This document shows positions 35,600 to 48,500 of a stretch of 64,000 bases of DNA, piece by piece. The notes below the pieces were generated by a model. It was not told where the DNA came from. It saw only the letters and a program-made list of their open reading frames with translations, and ran no database searches. Numbering within the stretch: position 1 is the first letter of the stretch; each line of letters begins with the position of its first letter. This DNA comes from Cryptomeria japonica (Eukaryota; Streptophyta; Pinopsida; Cupressales; Cupressaceae): assembly GCF_030272615.1 (NCBI RefSeq), contig NC_081409.1:613104755-613168754 (forward strand). The letters are read 5' to 3'. The translations under genes and the position numbers were made by a program.

Positions 35600-37150
35600 T
35601 TGCTCTTTCACCATTTCATAGAGAATAACATCCTTGCACGTTCATCTAGCGAAACTGCGTTGGCTGTTAGATCATATCAAACTTGCACTGCTTTTACCCT
35701 TTTATTTTTCCTCATCCTGAAATGAGCTAAAAATCCTTTCGCTACTTTGCAGAGAGTAGCCAACGTGCACTTTAACCCAGCGAAGCCACGCCAGCCGTCC
35801 GATCAGATGGAACCTGATCGGTCTTTATCTTCGTTTGATCTCTTTTCCTTAATATTGGGCCCTACCTTCTTTTCGCCACTTCGTAGGCTTTAATCCTTGA
35901 GAATTTTCCTTTCGCGAAGCCATGCCAAGCGTTAGATGGAACTTTAACCGCTCGGCCTTTAACCCTAATCGAGACCGTCAACACATTTAGCTAAAAATCC
36001 TTTTTCTATTTCGCAAGGGTTAATCCGCTTCCATCTTTGGGCCATGAAACAATGAAAAGTGTTGGATCAATCTTGAGATAAACACCTTTTAAGTGGGACC
36101 TTTATCCGGGTATTACATACCCCACTTGTTTATTGGTTAATAAATGGCACGTGGCACTCGGCCATTAGCCCTGGAAGCTCCTTTGGGTTTAGTTCTAAAT
36201 TAGCCACGTGTCATACTTCAACATTTCCACATAACCGCTAGTTACACATAGGCGGGCCCATAATTTCTTTTAAAACCACGTGTCATCTGACACATCACCA
36301 TCGAGCCCCACAAGAAACAACAAATGTCATTCCACGTCATGCCAGACATAACCTCTCTTTGTCATTCGCCATTTCACGGGCATTAATCTTTGATTGGTTT
36401 GTAGCCACGAAGCAACGAGAACCCTTGGATCAAAATAGAGTTTCTCATCTTTTACCTTTATGCCTTACCTATCCTTTGGGCCCACTAGCTCTTTCACCAT
36501 TTCGCAGGCCTTAAAGTAGTAGCATCTTACCTTCGCGAATTTACACGAGTCGTCAGATCTCAAGAACTTGCATGATACTTAACAACTTACTTACAACTGG
36601 CAGACGTGGGTCCTTTGACTCAGCTTTATCCACCTGGCATTTGGTCATTCCTGAACTAACGTGTCACTTTCTTACTTGTCATCTCAGCCAGCTGGACTTC
36701 CCGCTTGGAATGCCATGTCATTTCACCATTTCGCGAAAGCTATCTTGTGAGCACCTTCCTCCTGTGAAACTGCACTGGCCGTTAGATCTCGGAGACCTGC
36801 ATGTCTGTTATGCCTTTTAGGAACCTCTTTTGCCCGGGCCCAAAAACCTTTCGCTATTTCGCGAAGAATAAACTGTGAGCATCTCTTGGTTGCGAAACAA
36901 TGAAAGCCGTTGATTTCTTTTAAACTTGATTGCCTTTTAGCTGTGGAAAAGTCTCCACCACTGGGTCTTGCCAAACCTCTTTGCCATTTTGCAAAAGGTA
37001 ACTTACCTGCTTATGTTGGCTATGAATCAACGCGAGTCGTTGGATTCAAAATGAGATGGGGTCTCGTTAAGCTGGCCGCCAATACACATAGTCAAGCCTT
37101 CTTTTGCTTTTCGCTATTTCACAGAGCATAACGCACCCGCAACTCCACCT
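35600..37150 (-). repeat. CpG-rich ~125-bp tandem array in 3' LTR (U3)
   Basis: About ten recognisable units start near 35605, 35735, 35875, 35995, 36365, 36490, 36720, 36840, 36975 and 37100; the gaps are near-multiples of 120-130 bp. Plus-strand unit landmarks are TTTCGCYATTTCGC(G/A)RAG, a TAA-containing spacer, GCGAAACAAYG and GCCGTTRGATC. Some CpGs have decayed to TG/CA. Confidence 0.75.
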
Positions 37151-37659
37151 AACGAAACAACGAAAGGTGTAGATTAATCTGAGAGTTGCGTGACACTTAT
37201 AGGACCCGACGACATTTAGGAAAAGGCATAAGCGATAGGCATAAATTTTTTCAATTAATTAGAGACCGCCTAGGCAAGTAACAAAGGGGGGACACTTCAT
37301 ACGACTTAGAGACCCATTACTTAAGTGAATAAAGTAATGTAGAAATAGAAGCCAAAGGGTTTTTTATCAGACATTTGAGCGATTAAAAACTAAACCCTTA
37401 ACCCTTAAAGACCTAGAACAGATTTGAAGCAATCAAAAGCTTACTTGACCCAAAAATTTCAAAACTTAGCCAATCATGGGAAAAGAAAACCCATTTCTTA
37501 AATAGTGATAATAGTGGCTCTGATTGGGGATGGTTGATCGCAAGGTCAACACAAGAAAGTCAGGAAACTCTGGAGAAATAGACCAAAACACAAAGCCAAA
37601 CAACAACAACACAAAGAAAACAAAATATATACAAATAGAGGACCTACTGTGCATGGACT

Positions 37660-40600
37660 TCAAGAGAAATAATGTTTCAGGAATTGTCCATGCACTAGAA
37701 ATTCTTGTACTTCATCATTCATATTTTTCATAAAATATGAATCCTTTCCATTTAAATCACAAACCACAAAAGGGCCAATCAACAATGATTCAAATTTCTT
37801 ATGCTTTCCTTTGTCTTGTCCTCTTGCATTCCATTGAAGAACAACATCACTGATTTGAAACTTCCTCAATGACGTCCTTTTATCAAAAAGGTACTTAGAC
37901 TGCAATTGGATCTTCAAATTCCTCTTATGGGCTAATGACCTGATTTCTTCCACTTCGACCATCTGAATCATTCGGTCCTGCATAGGCTCTGACATTTCCA
38001 TATCTTCAGCTTGCAAGAACTTATACACTAGAAGAATATTGTTTACAGGCACTCTGGCCTATGCACCATATACCAATTCAAATGGTGACATTCCAATGGC
38101 TTTCTTGACAGTGATTTTGTTCGCCCACAAAGCTAGTCTCAACTTTTGATCCCATGACCTCTTGTTTTCTTCTAAGATTTTCTTGATAATGTTCAAGAGG
38201 CTTTTATTATTGGATTATTCTTGTCCATTCCCCTGAGGATGATAGGGTGAAGAGTAAGACATGAGTATCCCATGACTGGTACAAAAATTGACAAACTCTT
38301 CTGACCTAAAACTCATAGCATTGTCCATTACTAATTTCAGAGGGACCCCAAATCTGGTTATGATACACTCCATCAGGAAATCAATAATAATTTTACTTGT
38401 AGCTCTTCTAGTGGGAATAGCTTCAATCCACTTTGTAAAATAATCTGTAGCTACTATAATCCACCTATGACCTCTTCCTGATTTTTCAACAATCTCTCCA
38501 ATAAAGTCTATTCCCCATTGGACAAAAGGGGCTTCCACTATAACTGGATTCAAGGGCAGAGCTCCTTCGTATTTTAGCTTGGATGAAAACTTTTGGCATG
38601 GGTCACATCTCCTGACATATTCATGAGTATCTTTGAATAGTGTAGGCCAATAATACCCAGCTTGGACTATTTTTCTAGCAGTTGTCTTAGCAGAGTAATG
38701 ACCCCCGCATATTCCATTATGCATTTCAATCAGCATTCTCTTCGCCTGGAATTCATCTAAACACATCAGCAACCCTCCATCTCCATTTCTCCAAAACAAG
38801 TCACCTTGAATAATCATAAGCTTGGCCAGACCTAAGCCTCTCACCAATTTGGTGATCTTTATTTCCATGTCAAATTCTTGGATTCTATTAATCCATCTAC
38901 ACCTTCTTCCTGTAACCTCAGATTAGGACAAAATATCCTTAACTACAGCATGTGGGACATAAGCAGTGACTTTTGCATTCACAAGGTATGGCCTAAAAGC
39001 CTTAACAACTTTAACTAAAGCATAAGCTTGTTTTTCCATGGTTTCATACTTTAATTCCGCTGCTTGCAAAGACTAGCTGTAGAAAGCTATGGGATGTTCA
39101 TATCCCTCATCATCTTTTTGTAACAACACTGCAGCTACTATATGGTATGAAGCAAAAGAGAATAGAGAAAAGGGCTTACTGTAATTAGGAGATTTCAGCA
39201 CTGGTGCTTCCTGAATGACCTTTTTAATCTCATCAAAAGCTCTTGATGCTTCTTGGTTCCAACAAAATGTTGTATCTTTCTTAAGCAATTTTACAATGGG
39301 CTTCACTATCTCTGCAAAATTTGCAATGAATCTTCTAACAAAATCAACCTTGCCCAAAAAAGATTGGATACCTTTGACATTTTTTTGTGCAGGCACATTA
39401 TTTATTGCCTCAATTCTTTCAGGGTCTATTCTTACCCCTTCCTTAGAAACAATGTGCCCCAATAATTTTCCTTCAGTGACACCAAAATGACACTTCTTGG
39501 GATTTAATGACACACCAAACTCCAAAGCCTTACTGAACACCTTTTCCAGATGTCCACGGTGGTCATCGGCCCTCTTAGAGAAACAAGTTAAATCATCTTG
39601 ATAAACCACCATGATGATATTGATGAATTCTTTAGAGGCTACATCCATAGCTCTCTGAAATGTAGCTCCAACATTTTTCAATCCAAATGGCATTCTTACA
39701 TACACATATGTTCCCCATGGAGTAGTGAAGGCAGTTTTGAATTGTTCAAATTCCTTCACCAACACTTGATTGTATCCTGAAAAACCATCCATCATGGACA
39801 AAAGATCACAACCAGTTACTCTTTGCAGCATGACTTCCATATTGGGGGAAGAGTAATTATCTTTTAAAGAGGCAACATTCAAATTTCTAAAATCCACACA
39901 CAATCTTATGTCCCCGTTTTTCTTTCTTACTGGGACCAAATTGGAGACCCATGAAGAATGTCTTATAGGCTTGATAATCCCCCCTTCTCTTAACTTAGTC
40001 AATTCTTGCTGCATCTTGGTTTCTAATAGGGGGTTAATAGGTCTCTGCTTTTGTCTGAAAGGCTTAGAATCTGGAAGTAAAGGGACTTCATGCTGAAACA
40101 AGTCTTGTCTATATGCCTTTAGGTCTTCATATGACCAAGCAAAAACCTGTTTATATCTCTTTAATAGATTAATAAGATTAATTCTGACATGAGGGGGTAA
40201 TTTATTCCCAATGTATACTAACTTAGGGGATGATTCAGTCCCCAGGTTTACCTCCTCCAATTCTTCTAACTTGGTGGTAGACTGCTGATGCAAATGTCTG
40301 TCATTGTAGCTAAACATGCTCTCTAGCTCTACCAACCCTTTAGGTATCTCATTTATTTCCAACTGGACCAAGTTGTTTCCAAACACTGTTTCCTTGTTGT
40401 CAACCACTTCCACCAATGCATTGCAATCAATCTTTTGTCCATCATAATCATCAACATATTGAATGAACCTAAGAATATCTTCATCATCGACAAAAACTTG
40501 CCAATTATACACATTATCAGGGATGGTAGGCCTATATTTTATTTCCACAGTGGATATGCCAGTTAGTGTTGCATCATCATTTTTCAGTGCAACATTAGCT

Positions 40601-42228
40601 AAAAATTCTGCCATGATATTCTTTGATCTCTTTATCCAACTGATAGAAAATGCACTAAAATGCTCAATGACATCCCAAACTGCATGTTTATACCTCTTCA
40701 ACTTTTCATTTTTGGATGCATATTTGGATCTTACCTGAGAGACAACCAATTCTGAATCTCCTAAAACTTTCAACAATTGTATCCCATGCCTCTTTGCAAC
40801 TTCAAGCCCCAATAACAGAGCTTCATATTCTGCAGTATTGTTTGTGCACTGAAAGGATAATAGAAAATAATATTTAAAAGTTATACCTGATGGGGATACA
40901 AAAAGGACTCCTGCTCCTGACCCTTCTTTGGAGCAAGCTCCATCAAAATACATCTGCCATAAACTATGCTGTTGTGACTCTAATTCAATCACAATGGAGT
41001 CAGTATTCTTCAACTGGGGCAAAATTGGTTGCACTCTAAAATTATCAAGATCAACATCTATCATACAATTAAGCATGTTAGGATCCACCTTTTCAATTAC
41101 TCTAGGAGCACGTGGTTCTCTGTACAACTTGACCTGATTCCCATTTATTGAGATGGTGACATAAGATAAATCTAATTGGACATTTCCTCCTACTGCTGCT
41201 GCCCACTGCCTGGATAACAACATGCCATAATGGGGCTTAGTGTCAGTAACAATAACATCCATTTTGTAAGTTGCCTCAGGAAATGCTGCTATCTTCACTT
41301 CAACATCTCTCATTGTACCTATCACTGGTACTTCTTTGTTATCCATAGCATAGCATTTTCCATATATAGTAGTTACTGACAGTCCTAGTTCTTTCATAAC
41401 ACCATAAGGCATTACATTAGCAGCTGCCCCTGAGTCTATCATACAGTTTTTTATCAGCCGGTTATTCACTAACAAAGTAACATAAAAAGGATCTACCTGT
41501 GAAGGCTCTTGAGTAATAGTGGTTCCAATATAAACCTCTGAGGTTTGGAACTCCTGATCCTTTCCATTTTTAACTGAACCGGTGTGTAGGATTGTGTCAC
41601 TATCAGATATATTAGAAAACAAAGACAAGGCAGCATCCCTATGTTCTTTTATTTTCAGTAATTCTATTAATGGGACAATGACTTTCATCTGTGTAAGAGC
41701 CCGAGCCATATCAAATGTGGAATTGCTGCTCAACTCAGCATTAGTTTTAATTCTTTCTGCCTTAGGCTGACTTGCCCTTTTTGTTGTGGCAACTCCTTGT
41801 ATATCATTGGTACTTTTATCATCAGCACTCTTGGGTGCATCTTTAATTTTCTCTTTCTTTTCTTGACCAATTGGAGGTAAAGTAGTACTACTTGTATCCT
41901 TTTTCTGAAGAACCTCTTTTATCAATATAGAGCCTGGTTCACCCTGATCACTATCCCTTTTAGTGCTCCTTAGATTATAATTGTGCTTTGCCTTAGCTAT
42001 AGCAGCTTTAGTGAAATTTTTTACTTCTTCCTCACTAGGCCTTCTGAGGTGAACTTCTTCATCTTCAATAGTTACCACATTCAAAGTAGGATGCCAATCT
42101 AGTGTTAGTTGTCCTTGAAAACACCTTTCACTATCCAACACATCACTAAATTCACTTTGTTCAGATTCCTCATCACTTTCTACAATGGTCTCAAACATGT
42201 TAATGTCAGGCTCAACTTCTTTTCTCAT
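37660..42228 (-). pseudogene. pol: gag-pol: pol region (PR, extra RNase H, RT, RNase H, integrase)
   Basis: The longest open part is 42228-39073. Domains in order: retropepsin (CMIDSGAAANVMPYG); an RNase H with YFDGACSKEGSGAG, NTAEYEALLLGLE and LGDSELVVSQ; RT with PVRKKNGDIRLCVDFRNLN, MPFGLKNVGATFQRAMD and the catalytic YQDD; gypsy RNase H with FASYHIVAAVL, where a Tyr replaces the usual first Asp; integrase zinc finger (H...H...CDPC) and catalytic-core motifs WGIDFIGE and KLVMDNAMSF. Stops at 39073, 38923, 38215 and 38059 are TAG or TAA. The one at 38215 lies at or beside the position of the catalytic Glu of integrase. The natural TGA is at 37660-37662. There is no frameshift from gag to the end. 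An RNase H upstream of RT is unusual. The C-terminus ends with a chromodomain-free tail FLVHGQFLKHYFS. Confidence 0.9.
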
Positions 42229-44319
42229 GGATTCTTCAAGGGCTTGAGCTACTGCACACTGATGAGGAGAATGTGGCCCATCACAAGCAATACACCAAGG
42301 AGTGTTTTCTATATTATGGACATTTTTCCCTTTTAAGGGATCAGGGGTATCCTGACTCTGAGTATTTTTAGGCTTCTCATTCTATGGCTTGCCATCTTTC
42401 TAGTTGGTATTATAGGGCATATCATGCAGCCTAGGGGGTCTATCTTGCCAATTATAATGAGGCTTATCATTTTTATTTACCTTGGCAGTTAGATCCTTCA
42501 TAGTAGTAACCAACTTTTCTATCTTGTCTTCCTCCTTAGCAACTTTGTTGGGTTGCTATTTTGCTTCCTGCCATAGCCTACCATCAGTTCTCCTCCCTAA
42601 CTTTTTGGATGCTTTTCTATTGCTTTCCGCATTAATAGCAATTCTAAATGCATCCCTCAGGCTACGGGGATTTTTATCCCTTAAGATGTAAGCCATTTTA
42701 GAATCAAATGCATTATAATAGGTGTTCAGGCACATGTTATCATCTAACCGCATCACCTGATACAATCTATGCATGGCTTTCTGAAATCTAGCATTGAAAT
42801 CGGTGACCATTTCATTATCAGATTTTCTAATGTTATTAAACTCATTGAGCATGAAGCTTACATTTGTTTTGTCACCATATTGTTCCTAAATACAATTCTT
42901 AAAGTCCTCCCAAGACCCAATGCTATTAGCTGGGAGACCTCTATAACAATCTCTTGCATCCTCTACCAGGGATTGAACGAATAATTTCATTATAACATCT
43001 TCATCCACTATCTCATAATCATTTATCAAATCACTATAAGATTTTAAATGCTCCTCAGCACTAATTACATTATTTCCAACAAATTTATGGAGTCTATCCC
43101 TTAACTCAATAGGAACATGGTTGGGGTATCCTGAGATTCCATCAAAAAACAATTATCTATACTGCTCTAAATTGATGGGTCTCCTTTGGAAAGGGTTGAC
43201 AACATTATTATTACCCATGTTCATTCTGACATTGTAGATCGGGATCTGAGAGACTTGGTTATGCTGATTGTTTATAGGGGCTTGACTAACTGTTGTTGTA
43301 TTAACAGGTACAGTAGGCTGAATTTTAACCGGGGGGAGGGAAATTTGCTGAGAATTAGGCTTACTGAGATCTTCTGATGGAAAAATGATAGGGGGAGCTT
43401 TTAGATAACTAATTTTTCTTTTAACTTCCTGATTAGCTGCTTCCAACTCAACTTTCTCTAACTCCATTTGTAGATCCTCCTTTTCCTTCCTCATTCTTTC
43501 CATCTCTCTCTCATGTGCTAATAATCTATGAGAGATCTCCTCTGTATTTCTAGATCTAGTTCCATCATCCACCCACTTCTGCTTCCCTTTATCAACATTA
43601 TTCTTAGGAGGCTATGGATCGCTAAGCACTTCCTTGTTTGGTTGGATTACTAACCTATATGCTGGCTGGGCCTTAGGGATTAGAATTTCTCTAATCACAG
43701 GACCTTCATCATCACTCTTTTCCTTTTCCTGGGCCAACAATTCAAGATCAGCTATCTATGTAAGAAGCCTATCTCTCTCCATTAGTTTTGCTTTGACTTC
43801 TTTTTCCCTATTTGCTTCCTTTTGGGCTCTTAATGAGATTAAGTGATGAAACTTTCTATTTAAATCTTCTATTTCTTGTGACATTTTATCTCCATTAGGG
43901 AAATTCTCATCAGAGTCAGATACATTGACTTGGTCTATATCAATCAAGCTGATGTTTCCATCAACTGGTCTAGGCAAAGAATGCTTGATTGCATTTGAAC
44001 TAGTCCTATCTCTCCCATAAAGGCTAACATGAGATATACCTTGATCTAAAGTATGAACATTATCTATATTTCCAAATAATCTAGAATGGAAACCTAATAT
44101 ATCATGTTCAGATTCTCTGGAAGAAGAATTAGATTTTGCATAAACAGGTCGATCAGATATCTTACAGGTATTGTTGTTTTTCTGCACCCAAGCAACATTT
44201 GATGGTTCATGGAGTACTGATCTCTTCTGACCTCTTCGTGACTGTTCACACAAACCTTCTTGCAAGGTTTCACGAGGATGCTTCTTCATGAATGATCTGG
44301 TGTTTTTTCCTCCTTGCAT
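42229..44319 (-). pseudogene. gag: gag-pol: gag region
   Basis: ATG at 44319 (MQGGKNTRSFMKKHP) begins the single gag-pol frame about 280 bp after the primer site. A coiled-coil-like stretch (EIEDLNRKFHHLI; HEREMERMRKEKEDLQMELE) precedes a Pro/Gln/Asn linker. The Retrotrans_gag-type capsid core follows: FVGNNVISAEEHLKSY, MKLFVQSLVEDARDCYRGLP, SIGSWEDFKNCI, FNNIRKSDNEMVTDFNARFQ and MAYILRDKNPRSLRDAF. A zinc knuckle-like CIACDGPHSPHQC (about 42280-42245) marks the nucleocapsid; the spacing is C-x2-C-x3-H-x4-C, one residue shorter than usual. In-frame TAG lies at 43756, 43612, 42886, 42556, 42400 and 42382, and TAA at 43153. All are in frame, with no indel. It encodes the particle structural protein; this copy is dead. 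Confidence 0.88.
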
Positions 44320-44600
44320 TATGCTTGTCTCCCTTTTATAATTATATTTATTTCATAAGGACTGGTTACAAAATAACAGAGTTGCCACCCACAAGACTAT
44401 GGGAAATATGAAAACAAGCTTTGAATAAAAAGTTGCAAATCTTCAGACCAAAATCATATATCAAAAGAAATAGAGGGAACCTTCAAATAGAGACTTCTAG
44501 ACACCACAACTATATTCACTGAAACACCAATCCACAAACACACAATGATTTCCTCTATAATTTTAAGCACAAATTTGCGTTTGGATTTTCACTATGAGTC

Positions 44601-44618
44601 TCCCCGGCAGAGTCACCA
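44601..44618 (-). other. Primer-binding site of the gypsy-type element
   Basis: On the minus strand TGGTGACTCTGCCGGGGA lies four bases after the 5' LTR end (44623). The TGG start and position fit a tRNA primer site; the form resembles sites of other plant gypsy elements. The tRNA is not assigned. Confidence 0.75.
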
Positions 44619-45458
44619 CTTTTGTTGTTCTCAAAATCTGATTCCCCTTAAGACCCTTATAGTAATATGATAAACTTTTCCTGTAGAAGAGAAATCAAAG
44701 AGAAGGAAACTTGCAGAACAACATATGACAAGGTTTGATTAACCTTCTACACTTCAAACTTGTCCAAAGTTCAGGTGGGTATACACTTTTGTGAACTGAG
44801 TTCACACTCTTAAAAGATAAATCCACAGTAAACCAGTCTGAAAACCAGTGGATCTTATCACCTTAAAACCAACTGAAACAAAGAAATAAAACTTGTACTC
44901 ATATTCAATATTGACCTACAAGCTGTGTAAAAAGACAACCACAATAGATACCAGTGCCTTATCCATTGGCCACAGAGTCATCTAAGTTTAGGCAATAATC
45001 CCACAATCAAATATCCCCACACATCCTATCAGCTCTGCTTCCACAGATCCCCATATATGCATGGCATACATAAGAATTCCACTCATACCAAACCAAACTG
45101 CATTTATCAAATTCAAAGTATCCCACAAAGAATTTACTGATAGAAATGATTCCTGGGTATTTAATTCCCCTCTTGAACAGAAAAGCTAAGAAGCACATCT
45201 ACTTGAAGTCGCCTTACGACCCATATTCAAAAGGAATAACCCTACATTACTCAGAATGAAACAGTAAATATTTGCAAAACATAATTGAAGACAACACAAA
45301 GTTTAAGCTCAAAACCGATGGTCTGTATATTGATATTATTTCAGAAAGTATTACAAAAACATTTGAATGTTCTCCATTAAGACTTAGAAAAAAGCTCAGA
45401 TAAATTTCTGCAGTGTTTCCTTACAATTCCTTGCGATCCCTTTTACTAGTCCCGGTAT

Positions 45459-45468
45459 CCATTTATAA
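45459..45468 (-). promoter_or_regulatory. Candidate TATA box of the 5' LTR
   Basis: TTATAAATGG (minus strand), identical to the site in the other LTR. Transcription from here would run into the primer site and gag. Confidence 0.45.
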
Positions 45469-45566
45469 TAACATGGATGCATACAAAGCTTTGGACTTTC
45501 CTAGGAGAGTTTGTTACAATCATTACTTCTCTTAAGAAGTAGTTACAAAACCTTTTCCAAATGCGG

Positions 45567-48500
45567 TTACAAGTCTTTTTCAACATCTGTGACTTCTTCT
45601 ACTTGTTGTTCTTTTGCAACATCTTCTAACTGCTCCACATCCAATACTGCATACTTTCTTGTCCATTCCTGGTATACATCATCAGTAGGCCATGAGAAGT
45701 TAACCACTTTTCCTTTTGTCTTGGCTAATCTTTTCCAAGAGTTCCTCATTTTGTTGACCTCTGAGTTCAGAAAACCATAATGACATTTGATTTTCTCAAT
45801 CTCCTCAATTGTTTTGATAAATATGGAGGCATCCTTTGAATTAATAATTCCTTTTATTATCAATGACAATTTGGCTTCTAATTCCTTAGGGCATATTTGT
45901 TTGTCCTTTAATTGTGTTGGACTGGCAAAACCCCCTAGGAGTAATTCAAAAACTTGATCAGTGTACTCTTTCTTGTACAAGTTGATCTTTCTATCTGCAT
46001 TATCTACTCCTTCTGCCAACTTTACTAAATCCTTTGTCATATCATTGGTAGATTTAATAATGGGGTTAGCCCCTGCCTCATCATAGGATACACAAATAAG
46101 TTCTATATCCTACTCTTTGGGCTTCCACTTGTCAAAAATAGGCATTAGAACAACCTTGTCTCCATTTAGCTCATTCCACATTTCCAAAATCTTACTCATG
46201 TTATTGTACATTAGCGAGGACCCTATGGTGTTAGCAAAACTCAAAATTGTAGCCCTTACTCTCTCTTCATATTTCTTTGCATACAGGGCCTAAGCCTGTT
46301 TTAGCTTCTCCAATTCATGGGGAGTGATCGCAATCAACTGGGAACTAGAAGGTGCTGGAGATGGTGGGAATTCAATAATGGGGCTGGTAGGTGGAGGCCT
46401 TGTAGGGGAAGAGGTGATCATCAATGTTGAGGACTCACCTTGATGGTATTGTCTTGCCAACTGGCTTTGTAGCTTAGCAATGATGGTATCTTTACCCCTT
46501 ACCTATTCTTTGGCACTGTTATACACTTTTAAAATTGTCTCCAACTTAACTTGGAGATCTACCTTTTCTTTTGCTTCTTTCTCTACCACTACAGCACTGA
46601 ATTTTGCAGTCTCTAGGACTGTGCTTGAAACTTCTACCACCCCAGTGCTTTGTACTCTTTTCACTATCATACCTCCAAGGTAACTTGACCCTGGGGTGTC
46701 CTTATTCCTTCTATTTTCATCTCTTTTCAGAGACCATATAATCAGGGCAGCATTATCCTTGTTGAAAGTGACTCCCTCCATAGGTTTAGTCTCCTTCCTT
46801 ACTACCTCTAAAACAAAGGCATCTGCTATGTCCCATTCAGGGAGAATGAGTACACTACCCTTTGCCACCATGTCTCTTCCTTGCTCAAGAGTGATGGTGG
46901 TGAACTCAATAATCATCTCTTGCTTGATTTCTTCCTCCACCATAGATGGATCCTCGTGGGGCTGCTCTCCTTTCCTCTTCTCACACCTAGCATTGAATTG
47001 ATCAATATTTTGCTTCCACGCAAACTCCATGAAAGCTCCTGATGTGACAAAGTTATTATCAACCATGAAATCCTCACTGGCTTGATTGATCTCAGGATCC
47101 AACTCTAGACCTTTGAACTCACTAGTGGTTATATTCATCTCAACATTAAGGGTCTCTTCTGGCATTCCCTCTTCCACTTCATCATAGGTGTAGGCTATCT
47201 CTCCAAGAGTGCCTAATTGTAACAGTTGCTCAACTGTTGCCTATTCATTTCCTATATGAATAGGGGATTGAGATGGGGAATACAAGGGTTCATCAGATTG
47301 TACTTCCTTTCCCACTCTTTGCCTCTTTGGGCTCTCCTGAATGTCAATGACATCTAGTATCTTCCTCTTTCCTTTTGAGGTAGAAGGCTCCCCTATTGTT
47401 GGCATCAACACACTATAGTTGGACTTCTTATGTAACATGTAATCACCTAGAGGGATTACTTTGGCATATGTAGACCTAGTTAAAACTAGTCTTTCTTTCT
47501 TAGGGTTTTTCTTAATCACAACCTCCCTCTTTTCTTTCAATGTCTGCATTACATCTTCAAAACAAAGAATTAAGAATTTTACCTTTTCTTCAAATGGGTG
47601 GAAACTGGACAAGGGTTCACAGCTGGTGTCAAATTGGTGCACAAAATCAAGGGCCTTCCTATAGGCCACCCACTTTTCTTTCCTTAGCTCTTGCTCATCC
47701 AAATGAAACTCATTCTTGATGAGGTCTTCAGGGAACTGGAATTGGTGAGGTCTACATCTGCATACTGCCCTCTTTCTGAACATGCCATTGAAGAAATCTT
47801 TAGGGTCAGCACACCTTGATACTGTAGTTGATAAATGGTATGGTTGAAGGAAATCTTCAAAGCACTTCCAACCTCCTTTAGTTATTACAAACTGATGAGC
47901 TATAGTTACTGTAGGGAAAATGGTCCCTTTACCTCTACCTGTTAGCTCTGCCTCTTGCACGCCACCAATCTTCCTAAGAACTTCTAAAATTCCTACTTTA
48001 AGAGGGACCTGATATGGCAACAAAAATGGAGTGCCTCTCAAACCATACACTTTGAAAACTGTGGAGACAGGGTATAAGTACATATCACCCCAATTGTGGA
48101 CAATTTTAACATTTTCAGCAAACTCTTTTGGCCTAATGAATTCCAAAAGAACCTTAGGGACTCTTGGATTCTCTGAACATATAAGAGTCCTAATCTTGGA
48201 TGCAAATCACTTATCAAATATCAAGTAGCTAGCATCCTCTTTGTCCCATGAAAGCACTGTACTCCATAACTGAACTAGCATCTTCTCTCCATCCCTTTCT
48301 TTCACAAGATCCATTCCATTTGCAAAATAGTCACCACCCTTGAACAAAAATAAGTGCATGAGGAGGGAATACCATACAAAAGGTCTATCCACTTTCCCAT
48401 TCTTTATCCCTATCAAGCCTTCATGGATGACATCAGTAACATAGGAAGCATAATCATACGTCACTGCTAGAGAAGGATTCAAAATTGGAGCAATCAATAA

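Larger units (their letters stand above)
30705..37513 (-). repeat. 3' LTR (6.8 kb) of the gypsy-type element
   Basis: Transcript order runs from 37513 down to 30705: short 5' leader, CpG-rich ~125-bp array (about 37150-35600), ORF 35269-31648, TATA-like TTATAAATGG (31549-31540), then a presumed R/U5. It is near-identical (roughly 95-97% by eye) to 44623-51452. Confidence 0.9.

Noticed and set aside
37660-44319. Stop-codon reassignment or programmed readthrough for the many in-frame TAG/TAA codons
   Set aside because: In the LTR ORF the same kind of stop is CAG in the partner LTR, so mutation explains it. The neighbouring elements carry mixed stops and frameshifts as ordinary decay.
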